64,000 bases of DNA from Lysobacter silvisoli (GTDB taxonomy: Bacteria > Pseudomonadota > Gammaproteobacteria > Xanthomonadales > Xanthomonadaceae), in NCBI RefSeq assembly GCF_003382365.1, contig NZ_QTSU01000002.1:62001-126000 (forward strand). The letters run 5' to 3'. A model generated the notes under the pieces. That model worked only from the letters and a program-made list of their open reading frames with translations. It was not told the DNA's origin and made no database searches. This document shows, in pieces, positions 8,572-17,372 of this stretch (its first letter is position 1; the number at the start of each line of letters is the position of its first letter). Made by a program: the position numbers and the translations under genes.

Positions 8572-8985
8572 CGCCAGCCTCAGCAACCGCAACGGGCGTG
8601 GACCGGCCGGGCGCGGAGCGCCGGCGGCAGGGCGGACGTCGCGGCGCGGCCGCGGCGGAAGGGCTCGGTCGTGGGCATGAAGGGTCGGGCTCTCTCCGGA
8701 CGGGCCGGACGGGCGCAGCCGGCGGCCGCTACAGGGGCTGGATTCTGCCATAAGCCCCGCGGCGGTGCCCTCGCGGCCGGCCTTGCCGCCCGGATGGGCA
8801 CGGCCGGTATGCGCCGCGGCCCAGACGGGCCGGAAATCGCCCTGCGCCGCCTGCAATCGCAGAGACGTCTGCGACAGACAGTGCCTGCGAGCGTCGCAGG
8901 CGGTGAGAACCGGCGCACGCAGCATGCCTGCCCGCAGCAACCGGCCGGTTCATCCGGACCCGGCCGCCCACCAGGAGACCGCGAC
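8572..8985. other. Divergent intergenic region between dgkA and VOC gene
   Basis: A 414-bp gap with two divergent starts at its ends. It is GC-rich and without REP units. I see no convincing gene in any frame, no clear promoter box pair, and only short palindromes around 8865-8905 (GCAGA/TCTGC and TGCGAC/GTCGCA arms). Confidence 0.5.
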
Positions 8986-9444
8986 ATGGCAGTACAGCCC
9001 CGCCCCGACGGCTACCACAGCGTCACGCCCTACCTGATCGTCCACGACGCCGCCGCCGCGATCGACTTCTACGTGCGCGCCCTGAACGCCAGCGAGATCT
9101 ACCGCCTGCCCATGGGCGACAAGATCGGCCACGCCGAAATCCGCATCGGCGACAGCGTGATCATGCTGTCGGACGAATGGCCGGACATGAACGCCCTCAG
9201 CCCCAAGACCCGCGGCGGCGCCACCGCCGCCTTCATGATCTACGTCGACGACTCCGACGCCGCCTTCGCCCAGGCCGTGCAGGCTGGCGGCCGCATCGAC
9301 AAACCCATCGAGAACCAGTTCTGGGGCGACCGCACCGGCACCATTCTCGATCCCTTCGGCCACAAGTGGACCCTGGCCACGCATGTGGAGGACGTGTCGG
9401 AGGACGAGATGCAGCGGCGGATGGAGGAGTGGTCGCGGCAGTGA
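8986..9444 (+). CDS. VOC-family protein (PhnB/glyoxalase-like)
   Basis: A 152-aa protein of the vicinal oxygen chelate fold: VTPYLIVHDAAAAIDFYVRAL as the first beta-alpha module, HAEIRIGDSVIMLSDE, then FMIYVDDSDAAFAQAVQAGG and DRTGTILDPFGHKW. The last has the Asp-Pro-Phe-Gly-His pattern typical of this subgroup, and metal ligands are likely His and Glu. The substrate is unknown. The ATG at 8986 has CAGGAG upstream. It is flanked on the right by repeat A2 and stands alone. Confidence 0.9.
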   Translation: MAVQPRPDGYHSVTPYLIVHDAAAAIDFYVRALNASEIYRLPMGDKIGHAEIRIGDSVIMLSDEWPDMNALSPKTRGGATAAFMIYVDDSDAAFAQAVQAGGRIDKPIENQFWGDRTGTILDPFGHKWTLATHVEDVSEDEMQRRMEEWSRQ

Positions 9445-9495
9445 GGGCTCTTGCCTGGAAATGCAGATGGCGGCGCGAGATTGCGGCTACGCGTG

Positions 9496-9856
9496 CCCTC
9501 ACCCCAACCCCTCTCCCGTGAACGGGAGAGGGGCTAAAGCAGCAAGCGGCTACGTCGGATTTGTTCCCTCTCCCGTTTACGGGAGAGGGTTAGGGTGAGG
9601 GGGTGAGCGCAAAGCGCGAATGCTCTTGATCCCCGCTCGGGCCCCGAACTCGTCGCCCCAATAGCAGACCCGCAGGGCGGCGCACAGGACGTGCGCCGTT
9701 TTTCGCTGGCACAGGATGTGCCATCGAAAAATCCCCGCGCACGCACCGATCTCGCACGGGAGCTCTGGGGCAGCGTTTTTCTTTGGTTACTTTCTTTTGA
9801 CGCTCATCAAAAGAAAGTAACCCGGCCGCTTGCGGACGGAAGCCGTTGCTGTTGCT
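9496..9856. repeat. Composite dispersed repeat, copy A2 (lacks the two-hairpin element)
   Basis: Follows copies A1 and A3 base for base over long stretches. It runs directly from CCCTCACCCCAACC into CCTCTCCCGTGAACGGGAG, where A1 and A3 carry about 85 extra bases containing the two-hairpin element. It keeps GGCGCAC/GTGCGCC (9679-9697), a hairpin TTTTTCG-C-TGGCAC / GTGCCA-T-CGAAAAA (9699-9731) and the palindrome GTTACTTTCTTTTGA/TCAAAAGAAAGTAAC (9786-9821). Confidence 0.85.
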
Positions 9857-9894
9857 TCAACCAACACACCCACACACCTTCGCGAGCTCGGAGC

Positions 9895-10140
9895 GGATCG
9901 CGGCTCACGCCGCTCCTACAGAGGGCGCGTATCTCACAGAAACGGAGGCCTTCGCCGTAGGCGAGGATTCGGGGTCGCAGCTTGCGCAGCTCCTACACCG
10001 GGCGTGCGCAGCTCTCGTCGTGGGTGAGATTCGCGGTCGCGGCTTACGCCGCTCCTACCCCACAGCGTCAGCGCAGACCCCGCGCAGGCCGAGGCCTTCC
10101 TCGCAACTGTGGAGCCGCAGTCGCGGCCTGCGTAGATCCT
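9895..10140. repeat. Cluster of GTAG-type REP-like palindromes
   Basis: At least four units of the type GCGGTCGC-GGCTTACGCCGC-TCCTAC in alternating spacing, between repeat A2 and the end of the isoaspartyl peptidase gene. Together with A2 it fills the 723-bp gap after the VOC gene; no gene is supported here. Confidence 0.7.
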
Positions 10141-10167
10141 AAAGGCATGCGCCGCCTTCGCGCGCGA

Positions 10168-11202
10168 TCAGTCGTCCTCGTGGATCGCCGTGCCGCGGCT
10201 GCCGTCGGGCTTGATCCAGCCGCGGAACATGCTGCCGCTGTTGAAAGGCATGACGATGGTCCCGTCGCGGTCCAGCGCGATCGCGCCGCCGTCGCCGCCG
10301 GCGGCCGGAATGAGCTTGTTGATGACCTCGTCCGCCGCCGCCTGCAGGCTGTCGCCGCGATAGGCCACGCGCGCGCAGATGTCGTGCGCGGCGTTGTAGC
10401 GGATGTAGTACTCGCCCCAACCCGTGCCCGACACCCCGCAGCGCTCGTCGGCCCAGGTGCCCGCGCCGATCACCGGCGCATCGCCGACCCGGCCGTAGCG
10501 CTTGTTGGTCATGCCGCCAGTGCTGGTGGCCGCGGCGATGTGGCCGGCGCGGTCCAGCGCCACCGCGCCCACGGTGCCGAAGTACTTGGGCGCGTCGGTG
10601 GCCGCGTTGGCCTCGCGCTTGCTCTTGGCCGCCTCCTCGCGCTGCGCCTTCTCCAACTGCTGGCGGCGCTTGGGCGTGTCGAACCAGCTGTTGGGCACGC
10701 GCTCGATCTCCGGGCGCGTGTCGGCGTAGGCCTCGGCGCCGGCGCCGGCCATCATCACGTGCGGGCTGTGCTCCATCACCGTGCGCGCGAGCTTGATCGG
10801 GTTCTTCACCGTGGTCACGCCGGCCACCGCGCCGGCGCGGCGGGTGTGGCCCTCCATGATCGAGGCGTCGAGTTCGTGGCCGCCGCGCGCGTTGAACACC
10901 GCGCCCTTGCCGGCGTTGAAGATCGGCGAGTCCTCCAGCACCACCACCGCGGCCGAGACCGCGTCCAGCGCGCTGCCGCCGTCCTGGAGTACCGCATAAC
11001 CGGCATCCAGCGCGCGGTTGAGGTCGGCATGCGCGGCCTTGCGGTCCTGCGCGCTGAGCGCGTCGCGCGGCACGAAGCCGGCGCCGCCGTGGATCACCAG
11101 CGCGATCGGGCGTTCGGGCGGAGTCTGGGCGAGTGCGGCGGTGCTGGACATGGCGGCTAGGCTCAGCAGCAGGATCATCGTACGCGGCAACGGCAGGCGC
11201 AT
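10168..11202 (-). CDS. Isoaspartyl peptidase / L-asparaginase, exported (Ntn hydrolase)
   Basis: A 344-aa precursor with a signal peptide (MRLPLPRTMILLLSLAAMSS, cleavage near ALAQ). The plant-type asparaginase family matures by self-cleavage before a Thr; here the site is KYFG|TVGAVALD with Thr about residue 210. Other family marks are ALVIHGGAGF, FNAGKGAVFN and GGMTNKRYGRVGDAP. It would remove isoaspartyl dipeptides or deamidate asparagine in the periplasm. The ATG at 11202 has GAGGAG upstream. A highly charged stretch rich in Gln, Glu, Lys and Arg (about residues 175-200) lies just before the cleavage site, as in relatives with a longer linker. Confidence 0.93.
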   Translation of the reverse strand: MRLPLPRTMILLLSLAAMSSTAALAQTPPERPIALVIHGGAGFVPRDALSAQDRKAAHADLNRALDAGYAVLQDGGSALDAVSAAVVVLEDSPIFNAGKGAVFNARGGHELDASIMEGHTRRAGAVAGVTTVKNPIKLARTVMEHSPHVMMAGAGAEAYADTRPEIERVPNSWFDTPKRRQQLEKAQREEAAKSKREANAATDAPKYFGTVGAVALDRAGHIAAATSTGGMTNKRYGRVGDAPVIGAGTWADERCGVSGTGWGEYYIRYNAAHDICARVAYRGDSLQAAADEVINKLIPAAGGDGGAIALDRDGTIVMPFNSGSMFRGWIKPDGSRGTAIHEDD

Positions 11203-11272
11203 GGCGGTCTCCTCAGGGTAGCGCGAGGATAGCCGCATGCACCGCGCTTGGCGTGTTGCGGGGCCACAAACA

Positions 11273-11372
11273 CACGGTGGGAGCGACGTAAACCGCGATT
11301 CGCTCCGAACTCGCGGCGATGCGTCCCGGCTGGAAAGCGCATCGCGGCTCACGCCGCTCCCGCAGTCACAGG
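11273..11372. repeat. REP-like units upstream of the isoaspartyl peptidase gene
   Basis: Two diverged palindromic units (GGGAGCGAC-GTAAACCGCGATTCGC and GCATCGCGGCTCACGCCGCTCCC) in the 184-bp gap between the ABC permease and the peptidase gene. Confidence 0.55.
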
Positions 11373-11386
11373 GTAAGGCGGCCCCG

Positions 11387-12622
11387 TTACTGCTGCCGCA
11401 GCGCCTCGATCGGGTCCAGCAGCGAGGCCTTGCGCGCCGGGTAGTAGCCGAAGAACAGGCCAGTGGCGATCGAGAACGCCGCCGCCAGGCCCACGACCTT
11501 CGCGTTCAACGCCACCGGCAGCGAACCCAGCTTGCCCACCAGCAACGCGCCGACCACGCCGATGGCGATGCCGATCACGCCGCCGATCATCGCGATCACC
11601 ATGGCCTCGGCCAGGAACTGGCGGCGGATGTCGCTGGGCCCCGCACCCACGGCCATGCGCAGGCCGATCTCGCGGATGCGCTCGGTCACCGACACCAGCA
11701 TGATGTTCATGATGCCGATGCCGCCGATGATCAGGCAGATCGTCGCCACCGCGCCCAGCAGCTTGGACATCAGGTTGGTGGTGGCGGTGCGCGTGGCCAC
11801 CACCTCGGCGATGTTGCGCACGGTGAAGTCGTCGTCGGCGCCCGGCTGGATCTTGTGGCGCTGGCGCAGCAGCGCCTCGATCTCGCCTTGCGCGTAGGTC
11901 ACGTCCTCGGCGCGGCCCACGCCCACCGCGATCTGCATGACCGCGCCGGTGGGCAGACCCATCGCGCCGAGCAGGCGGCGGCGGCCGGTTTCCAATGGCA
12001 CCAGCAGGATGTCGTCCTGGTCCTGGCCGAAACCGCCCTGGCCCTTGGGCTTGAGCGTGCCGGCCACGGTGAACGGCACCCGGCCCAGGCGGATGGTCTG
12101 GCCCACCGCGTCCTCGTCGCCGAACAATTCGCGGCGCACGGTTTCGCCCAGGATCACGGTCTTGCCGCCGCCGCTGTAGTCGCGCGCCTCGAAGCCGTTG
12201 CCCGAGGCGATGACCCAGCCGTTGATGTCGAAGAAATCCGGCTGCACGCCCTGCCACTGGGTCGACCAGTTGTTCTCGGCGTAGACCACCTGGGTGCCGC
12301 CGCGCAGCGAGCCGGCCACGTACTGCACCTCGGGGATTTCCTCGCGGATCGCTTCGGCGTCGCCCTCGTTGAGGGTGAAGAAGCTCGACGCGCTCATGCG
12401 CGCGCCGCCGGTGCCGCGACCGGCGCCGGAGCTGATGTCCAGGCGGTTGGACCCCAGGCCGGAGACCAGCTTGTCGATCTCCTGCTGGGTGCCCTGCCCT
12501 ACCGAGACCATGACGATGACGGCGGCGATGCCGATGATCACGCCCAGCGAGGTCAGCGCGCTGCGCAGCCAGTTGCCGCGCAGGGCGAAGACGGCGGTGC
12601 GCAGGACTTCGAGGAAGTTCAT
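11387..12622 (-). CDS. ABC transporter permease, MacB type
   Basis: A 411-aa inner-membrane protein with one N-terminal membrane segment (SLGVIIGIAAVIVMVSVGQG), a large periplasmic MacB core domain (about residues 45-260) and three C-terminal FtsX-type segments including LIIGGIGIMNIMLVSVTERI and the EIGLRMAVGAGPSDI cytoplasmic loop. MacB-type pumps use mechanotransmission to expel substrates collected in the periplasm. The nucleotide-binding half is encoded separately upstream with an ATGA overlap. Cargo is unknown. Confidence 0.94.
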   Translation of the reverse strand: MNFLEVLRTAVFALRGNWLRSALTSLGVIIGIAAVIVMVSVGQGTQQEIDKLVSGLGSNRLDISSGAGRGTGGARMSASSFFTLNEGDAEAIREEIPEVQYVAGSLRGGTQVVYAENNWSTQWQGVQPDFFDINGWVIASGNGFEARDYSGGGKTVILGETVRRELFGDEDAVGQTIRLGRVPFTVAGTLKPKGQGGFGQDQDDILLVPLETGRRRLLGAMGLPTGAVMQIAVGVGRAEDVTYAQGEIEALLRQRHKIQPGADDDFTVRNIAEVVATRTATTNLMSKLLGAVATICLIIGGIGIMNIMLVSVTERIREIGLRMAVGAGPSDIRRQFLAEAMVIAMIGGVIGIAIGVVGALLVGKLGSLPVALNAKVVGLAAAFSIATGLFFGYYPARKASLLDPIEALRQQ

Positions 12623-13323
12623 GCCGCCACCTCTTGTTCATGGAGCTCCCCGTCACGCATCGCGAACACGCGATCGCAGTGCGCGGCCACGTCCGGATCG
12701 TGGGTGATCAGCACCACCGTGTGGTCCTCGGCCTGCAGGCGCTTGAACAGCGCCAGGATCTCCTCGCCGGTCTTGGTGTCCAGCGCGCCGGTGGGCTCGT
12801 CGGCGAGCAGGATCGGCGGGCGGTTGATCAGCGCGCGCGCGATCGCCACGCGCTGCTGCTGGCCGCCGGACAGTTCGCTGGGCCGGTGCCCGGCGCGCTC
12901 GGCCAGGCCGACCGAGGCCAAAGCTTCGCGCGCGCGCTGCAACCGCTCCTCGCGCGGCACGTTGGCATAGCCCATGGGCATGGCCACGTTCTCCAGCGCG
13001 TTCATGCGCGGCAACAGGTTGAAGCCCTGGAACACGAAGCCGATTTTCTCCAGCCGCAGCGCCGCGCGCTCCTCGGCGTCCAGCGTGGCCACGTCCACGC
13101 CGTCGCACAGGTACTGGCCGCTGCTGGGCGTGTCCAGGCAGCCGATCAGGTTCATCAGCGTGGACTTGCCCGAACCCGACGGGCCCATGATCGCCACGAA
13201 CTCGCCGCGGCCGATGCGCAGGTCCACCGCCTGCAGCGCGATCACTTCGGCCTCGGTGCCGGGCGAGTAGACCTTGCCCAGCGCGCGCGTTTCGATCACC
13301 GCCTCTTTGCCGGGCGAACTCAT
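12619..13323 (-). CDS. ABC transporter ATP-binding protein, MacB/LolD type
   Basis: A 234-aa ATPase with Walker A GPSGSGKST, Q-loop region FVFQGFNLL, signature LSGGQQQRVAIARAL, Walker B ILLADEPTGALD and the switch His in VLITHDPDVA. It powers the permease at 11387-12622; two ATPases and two permeases would form the pump. ATGA overlaps join it both to the MacA-like gene before and the permease after. The longer upstream frame is the adaptor gene read in another frame. Confidence 0.96.
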   Translation of the reverse strand: MSSPGKEAVIETRALGKVYSPGTEAEVIALQAVDLRIGRGEFVAIMGPSGSGKSTLMNLIGCLDTPSSGQYLCDGVDVATLDAEERAALRLEKIGFVFQGFNLLPRMNALENVAMPMGYANVPREERLQRAREALASVGLAERAGHRPSELSGGQQQRVAIARALINRPPILLADEPTGALDTKTGEEILALFKRLQAEDHTVVLITHDPDVAAHCDRVFAMRDGELHEQEVAA

Positions 13324-14888
13324 TTGCCGTTGCGCCCGCTGCCGACGATCACCTCGTCGCCCTCGCGCACGTCGCCGGACACCTCGGTCCAGCTGCCGTC
13401 GCTGGCGCCCACGCGCACCAGGCTGACCTGCGGCTTGCCGGCCACCAGCTTGTACAGCGGCGCGCGGCGCGCGTTGAGCAGGGCCGAAACCTCGCTGTCC
13501 CAACGCGCCTGCTGCTGCGGGTTGAGGCTGGCACGGAACGCGCCGAACTGCTGGTTGAAACGCTCCTGCATGCGCTGGCGCATCGCGCCCATCATGGCGT
13601 TGGCGTTGCCGCCGCTGCGCATCATGACCACGCCGCCGCCACCGCCGCCCGGGCCGCGACCGCCGCCGAACAACGGGCTGCCGCCGCCGTTGGCGGGCGC
13701 GGCGGCCTGGCGCGCGGCCGAGCGCTGCTTCATTTCCACCAGCGCGGCGTCGAACGCGGCGCGCTGGGTCGCATCCAGGCGCAGCGGCTCGACCACGCGC
13801 GGCAGGTCGTCGGCCATGCCGCCGCCGCGCATGCCGCCGGGGCCGCCGGGACCGCCCGGGCCCTGGGCCGCAGCCGGGTCGTCGTCGGCCGGCTTGTAGC
13901 GCAGCGCGGCGTTGCTCACCCGCAGCACGTCGTCGCGGCGGCTGACTTCGATCTCGGCGTTGGCGGTCATGCCCGGCAGCAGGATCTGGTCGGCGTTGTC
14001 CACCGACACCACCACCGGGTAGGTGATCACGTTGCTGGTATTGGTCGCCGACAGGCGCACCTGCTGGACCTTGCCGCGGAACTGGCGGTCGGGGAAGGAG
14101 TCCACGGTGAAGCTCACGCCCTGCCCGGCCTTGACCTGGCCGATGTCGGCCTCGTCGATGGCCAGCACGATCTCCATCTTCTTCAGGTCTTCGGCGATCT
14201 GGAACAGCACCGGCGACTGCAGGCTGGCCGCCACGGTCTGGCCCGGCTCGACCGAACGGGTCAGCACCACGCCGTCCACCGGCGAGCGGATCACGGTGCG
14301 CTCCAGATTCAGGCGCGTGGTCTGGGTGGACGCGATCTGCTGGTGGATCTGCGCCTGCGCCGAAGCCACCTGCGCGCGCGCCTGGTCGCGCGCGGCGCGG
14401 GCCAGGTCGGCGTCGCTGCGCGCGACCAGTTGCTGCCCCACCAGCGTCGACTTGCGCTGGTAATCCAGCTCGGCGTTGCGCAGCGTGGCCTCGGCCGTGG
14501 CCAGGCTGGCGCGCGCGCTGTTGATCTGCGCCGAGCCCTGCTCGATCTGGGTCTGGTAGGTGCTGGGGTCGATCTTGGCGATGACCTGGCCCTTCTTGAC
14601 CTGGTCGTTATAGTCCACCAGCACCTCCAGCACCTGGCCGGAGATCTGGCTGCCCACGTCCACCGTGGAGATCGCCGCCAACGCGCCGGTGGCCGAGATC
14701 GCCACGCGGATGTCGCCGCGCTGGACCTTGGCCGTGCGGTAGGCGCTGGCCTCGGCTTCGGCGCCCCTCTGGCGGTAGTACCAGTAGCCGCCGCCGGCCA
14801 GCGCCGCCACTACCACGGCGGCGATCGCGTAACGGGTCCAGGGGGAGGATTTGCGGGCGGGCGACTGCGGCTTGCGGGCTGCGCTCAT
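13320..14888 (-). CDS. MacA/HlyD-family periplasmic adaptor with a Spy-like insertion
   Basis: A 522-aa adaptor, well above the roughly 370-400 aa usual for MacA. It has an N-terminal membrane anchor (about residues 18-38), a lipoyl half and hairpin (IAKIDPSTYQTQIEQG, QLVARSDADLARAARDQARA, IRSPVDGVVLTRSVEPGQTV) and beta-barrel domains (IVLAIDEADIGQVKAGQ). From about residue 333 to 480 there is an unusual insert: Gly/Pro-rich linkers framing two helical pieces with LDATQRAAFDAAL and LNPQQQARWDSEV, reminiscent of the LTxxQ repeats of Spy/CpxP. The membrane-proximal strand then resumes (SWTEVSGDVREGDEVIVGSG). It links the pump to an outer-membrane channel not encoded here. Confidence 0.93.
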   Translation of the reverse strand: MSAARKPQSPARKSSPWTRYAIAAVVVAALAGGGYWYYRQRGAEAEASAYRTAKVQRGDIRVAISATGALAAISTVDVGSQISGQVLEVLVDYNDQVKKGQVIAKIDPSTYQTQIEQGSAQINSARASLATAEATLRNAELDYQRKSTLVGQQLVARSDADLARAARDQARAQVASAQAQIHQQIASTQTTRLNLERTVIRSPVDGVVLTRSVEPGQTVAASLQSPVLFQIAEDLKKMEIVLAIDEADIGQVKAGQGVSFTVDSFPDRQFRGKVQQVRLSATNTSNVITYPVVVSVDNADQILLPGMTANAEIEVSRRDDVLRVSNAALRYKPADDDPAAAQGPGGPGGPGGMRGGGMADDLPRVVEPLRLDATQRAAFDAALVEMKQRSAARQAAAPANGGGSPLFGGGRGPGGGGGGVVMMRSGGNANAMMGAMRQRMQERFNQQFGAFRASLNPQQQARWDSEVSALLNARRAPLYKLVAGKPQVSLVRVGASDGSWTEVSGDVREGDEVIVGSGRNGK

Positions 14889-14961
14889 GAGGTTCTAGTT
14901 GGAAGGTATGGAGCCGGCAACGCGCGCGGCGGCTTTGGGTTGACAGGCCGGGGCGAGCGAT

Positions 14962-14974
14962 CGTTCCCGGAACG
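14962..14974. promoter_or_regulatory. 13-bp palindrome upstream of the efflux operon
   Basis: CGTTCC-C-GGAACG is a perfect odd palindrome about 74 nt upstream of the adaptor start. The size and place fit an operator, but no family assignment is possible from sequence alone. Confidence 0.3.
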
Positions 14975-15115
14975 GCGGGCTTCATGGCGCGCTCAGCTTA
15001 GCCTTAGCCCGGGCGCGACCGGTATGCCGGCCGGTGCCGGCGGGCGTCAATGAGGATGCGGCAGGGGCGGCTAGGGTCGCAGCCGAGCTTATCCGGAACC
15101 CATCGGCCCCTCCCC

Positions 15116-15224
15116 GTCATTCCGGCGCAAGCCGGAACCCATGTTGATTTGCTACGCAGCCGGCGTTGGAGCCTGAAGTTTGCAAGCGAAAGTCAAAATG
15201 GGTTCCGGCTTGCGCCGGAATGAC
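15116..15224. repeat. 27-bp perfect inverted repeat of the ATTCCGGC family
   Basis: GTCATTCCGGCGCAAGCCGG plus AACCCAT (15116-15142) recurs inverted at 15198-15224, with 55 nt between. Each arm is itself a hairpin (TTCCGGC/GCCGGAA). A related 24-bp pair lies at 41787-41893. Confidence 0.8.
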
Positions 15225-15351
15225 GCAGGGTTGAGGCTGCAATCAGCTGGGTTGAGGCTGCGATCAGGTGAGGTGAGGTCGCGATCTTGCGCACAAATGG
15301 CTGCGCTCAATGCTCAAACTGGCGTGTCGCCGGGCGAGCCACCCTGCCCGC

Positions 15352-16635
15352 TCAGTGGCTGAAGCGGATCACCGCCAGGGTGCCCTTGCCCGGCACGCTG
15401 CTCAGCTGCACCGGCCAGCCGAAGCGGTCGCCCAGGCGCCGCACGATCGACAGGCCCATGCCCTTGCCGTCCTCGCCGGAGAAGTCGGCGCGGTAGAACG
15501 GGTCGAACGCGCGGGTCAGGGTTTCGGCCGACATGCCGATGCCGGTGTCGCGGATTTCGATGCGGTCGCGCGCCAGGCGCACGTCGATGCGGCCGACATC
15601 GGTGAAGCGCACCGCGTTGCTGAGCAGGTTGCCCACCATCACGCTGAGCACGTGCGGCGGCGCCAGCAGGCGCGGCGCGCCGTCGTCGGTCACGCTGAGC
15701 TCGATCTCCTTGCCGGTCAGCAGCGGGCGCACCCGCTCGACCTCGTGATCGACGATCTCGCGCACCGGGAATTCCTCGCTCTGCGGCGCGATCTCGGCCT
15801 CGCGCGCCAGGATCAGGAAGGCATCGATCACCGCCTCCATGTCGCGGCCGGCGCGCTGCACCCGCGCCAGCGAGCGCTGCGCGCGTACCGGCGTTTCCGG
15901 GTCGGCCAGCATCAGGTCGGTGGCCACGCGGATCACCGTCAGCGGGGTGCGCAGCTCGTGGCTGGCGTCGCGGGTGAAGTCGCGCTCGCGCTGGACGAAT
16001 TCGCCCACGCGTTCGGCCAGGCCGCGCAACGCCGCCGACAGCTGGCGCACCTCGCTGCCGATCTCGCCGGGCAAATGCTCCAACGCCACCGAGGCCGCGC
16101 GCGGATCGCGCGGGTCCCAATGCGCGACGGCCGCGGCGAGCCGGTTGACCGGCGTCACCAGGCGCTTGGTGTTGCGGTAGGTCAGCCAGGAAATCAGGTA
16201 CATCGTGGTCAGCGACAGCAGCAGCGCGGCCAGGCCGGTGAACACGATCGCCTCGTCGATGAGCTGGGGGTCGAACAGCAGATAGAACGTACCCTCCGGC
16301 CGTCGGTTCACCAGCAGCAGGCGCGGGTCGCCGCGCAGGCTGCTCAGGCCCGGGCCGACCGTGCCGTGCACCACCTCGGGCAGGTGCGCGTCGGCCGGGT
16401 TGGTCCCGGCCGGCACGAAATAGCCGGCCGTGGTGGAGGTGATCGGCAACGGATGCGCCGGGTTGGCCGCACGGCCCTGCCAATAGGCATCGGCCTCGCG
16501 CTGCATGCGTTGCTCGATCACCACCTGGCGCACGATCAGCCCCGCCAGGGTGATGCCCAGCGTGATGGCGATGCTGCCGATCAACGCCTGCGCGATGAAG
16601 GCAAGCTTGATCTTGCGCGGCAACCCCTGGGGCAT
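15352..16635 (-). CDS. Sensor histidine kinase
   Basis: A 427-aa kinase: membrane segments at about residues 12-36 and 130-158 enclose a periplasmic sensor of roughly 90 aa, then a HAMP-like linker (RLVTPVNRLAAAVAHW), an H-box DASHELRTPLTVI with the phospho-His near 226, an N-box VGNLLSNAVRFT, G1 IRDTGIGMS and G2 GKGMGLSIVRRLGD. It should phosphorylate the regulator encoded 12 nt upstream. The stimulus is unknown; the pump downstream suggests an envelope or drug signal. Confidence 0.95.
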   Translation of the reverse strand: MPQGLPRKIKLAFIAQALIGSIAITLGITLAGLIVRQVVIEQRMQREADAYWQGRAANPAHPLPITSTTAGYFVPAGTNPADAHLPEVVHGTVGPGLSSLRGDPRLLLVNRRPEGTFYLLFDPQLIDEAIVFTGLAALLLSLTTMYLISWLTYRNTKRLVTPVNRLAAAVAHWDPRDPRAASVALEHLPGEIGSEVRQLSAALRGLAERVGEFVQRERDFTRDASHELRTPLTVIRVATDLMLADPETPVRAQRSLARVQRAGRDMEAVIDAFLILAREAEIAPQSEEFPVREIVDHEVERVRPLLTGKEIELSVTDDGAPRLLAPPHVLSVMVGNLLSNAVRFTDVGRIDVRLARDRIEIRDTGIGMSAETLTRAFDPFYRADFSGEDGKGMGLSIVRRLGDRFGWPVQLSSVPGKGTLAVIRFSH

Positions 16636-16647
16636 GGCGGACTGGGC

Positions 16648-17358
16648 TCAGTCCGGCGGCTGGGAAATGTCCGCGACCCGGTAGCCGGCGCTTTGCACGG
16701 TGTGCAGCAGCTGCTTGCCGAACGGCTTGTCGATGGTCTTGCGCAGGTTGTACAGATGGCTGCGCAGGGTGTCGGAGTCGGGCAGACCGTTGCCCCAGAT
16801 CTCGCGCTCGATCTCCTGGCGGCTGACCACGCGCGGCGATTCGCGCATCAGGATGGTCAGCAGGCGCAGGCCGATCGGCGAGAGCTGCAGCTCGCTGCCG
16901 CCGCGGGTCACCCGCAGGCTGGCCGGGTCCAGCACCAGGTCGGCGACCTTGAGCACCTCGCCGCCGACCTGGCGGCGCTCGCGCCGGATCAGGGCGCGCA
17001 GGCGCGCTTCCAGTTCCTGTATCGCGAAGGGCTTGGTCAGGTAGTCGTCGGCGCCGGCGCTGAGGCCGGTGAGCTTTTCGTCCAGGGTGTCGCGGGCGGT
17101 GAGCATGAGCACCGGCGTGGACTTGCGCGCTTCCTCGCGCAGCCGCTTGCACACCTCGATGCCGTCCAGGCGCGGCAGCATCAGGTCCAGCACGACCACG
17201 TCGTAGCTGTTCTCGGCGGCCAGCCGGTAACCGTCCAGGCCGTCGGCGGCGTAGTCGACTTCGAAGCCGCGGCCTTCCAGGTATTCGCCCACCATCTCGG
17301 AGATGTTGCGGTTGTCCTCGACAATAAGGACCAAGCCCCCGTCTCTAGTGCCCTGCAT
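16648..17358 (-). CDS. Two-component response regulator, OmpR/PhoB class
   Basis: A 236-aa regulator: receiver at residues 8-120 with the acidic pair in VEDN, phospho-Asp near 57 in VVLDLMLPRLDG, Thr in MLTARD and Lys in LTKPF; then a winged-helix DNA-binding domain (SPIGLRLLTILMRESPRVVSRQEIEREIWG, LRSHLYNLRKTI). The ATG at 17358 is the family start; a longer frame upstream is antisense to DUF486. It is the first gene of the set that includes the kinase and probably the MacAB-like pump. A symmetric repeat just upstream may be its own binding site. Confidence 0.95.
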   Translation of the reverse strand: MQGTRDGGLVLIVEDNRNISEMVGEYLEGRGFEVDYAADGLDGYRLAAENSYDVVVLDLMLPRLDGIEVCKRLREEARKSTPVLMLTARDTLDEKLTGLSAGADDYLTKPFAIQELEARLRALIRRERRQVGGEVLKVADLVLDPASLRVTRGGSELQLSPIGLRLLTILMRESPRVVSRQEIEREIWGNGLPDSDTLRSHLYNLRKTIDKPFGKQLLHTVQSAGYRVADISQPPD

Positions 17359-17372
17359 GCAGCGTCTCCATT

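Larger units (their letters stand above)
14889..15351. other. Intergenic region between histidine kinase and adaptor genes
   Basis: A 463-bp gap between same-direction genes. It holds a 13-bp palindrome (14962-14974), a 27-bp inverted repeat (15116-15142 / 15198-15224) and three loose copies of GTTGAGGCTG at about 15230-15265. I see no gene. The promoter of the pump operon probably lies in the 170 bp before 14888. Confidence 0.5.
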
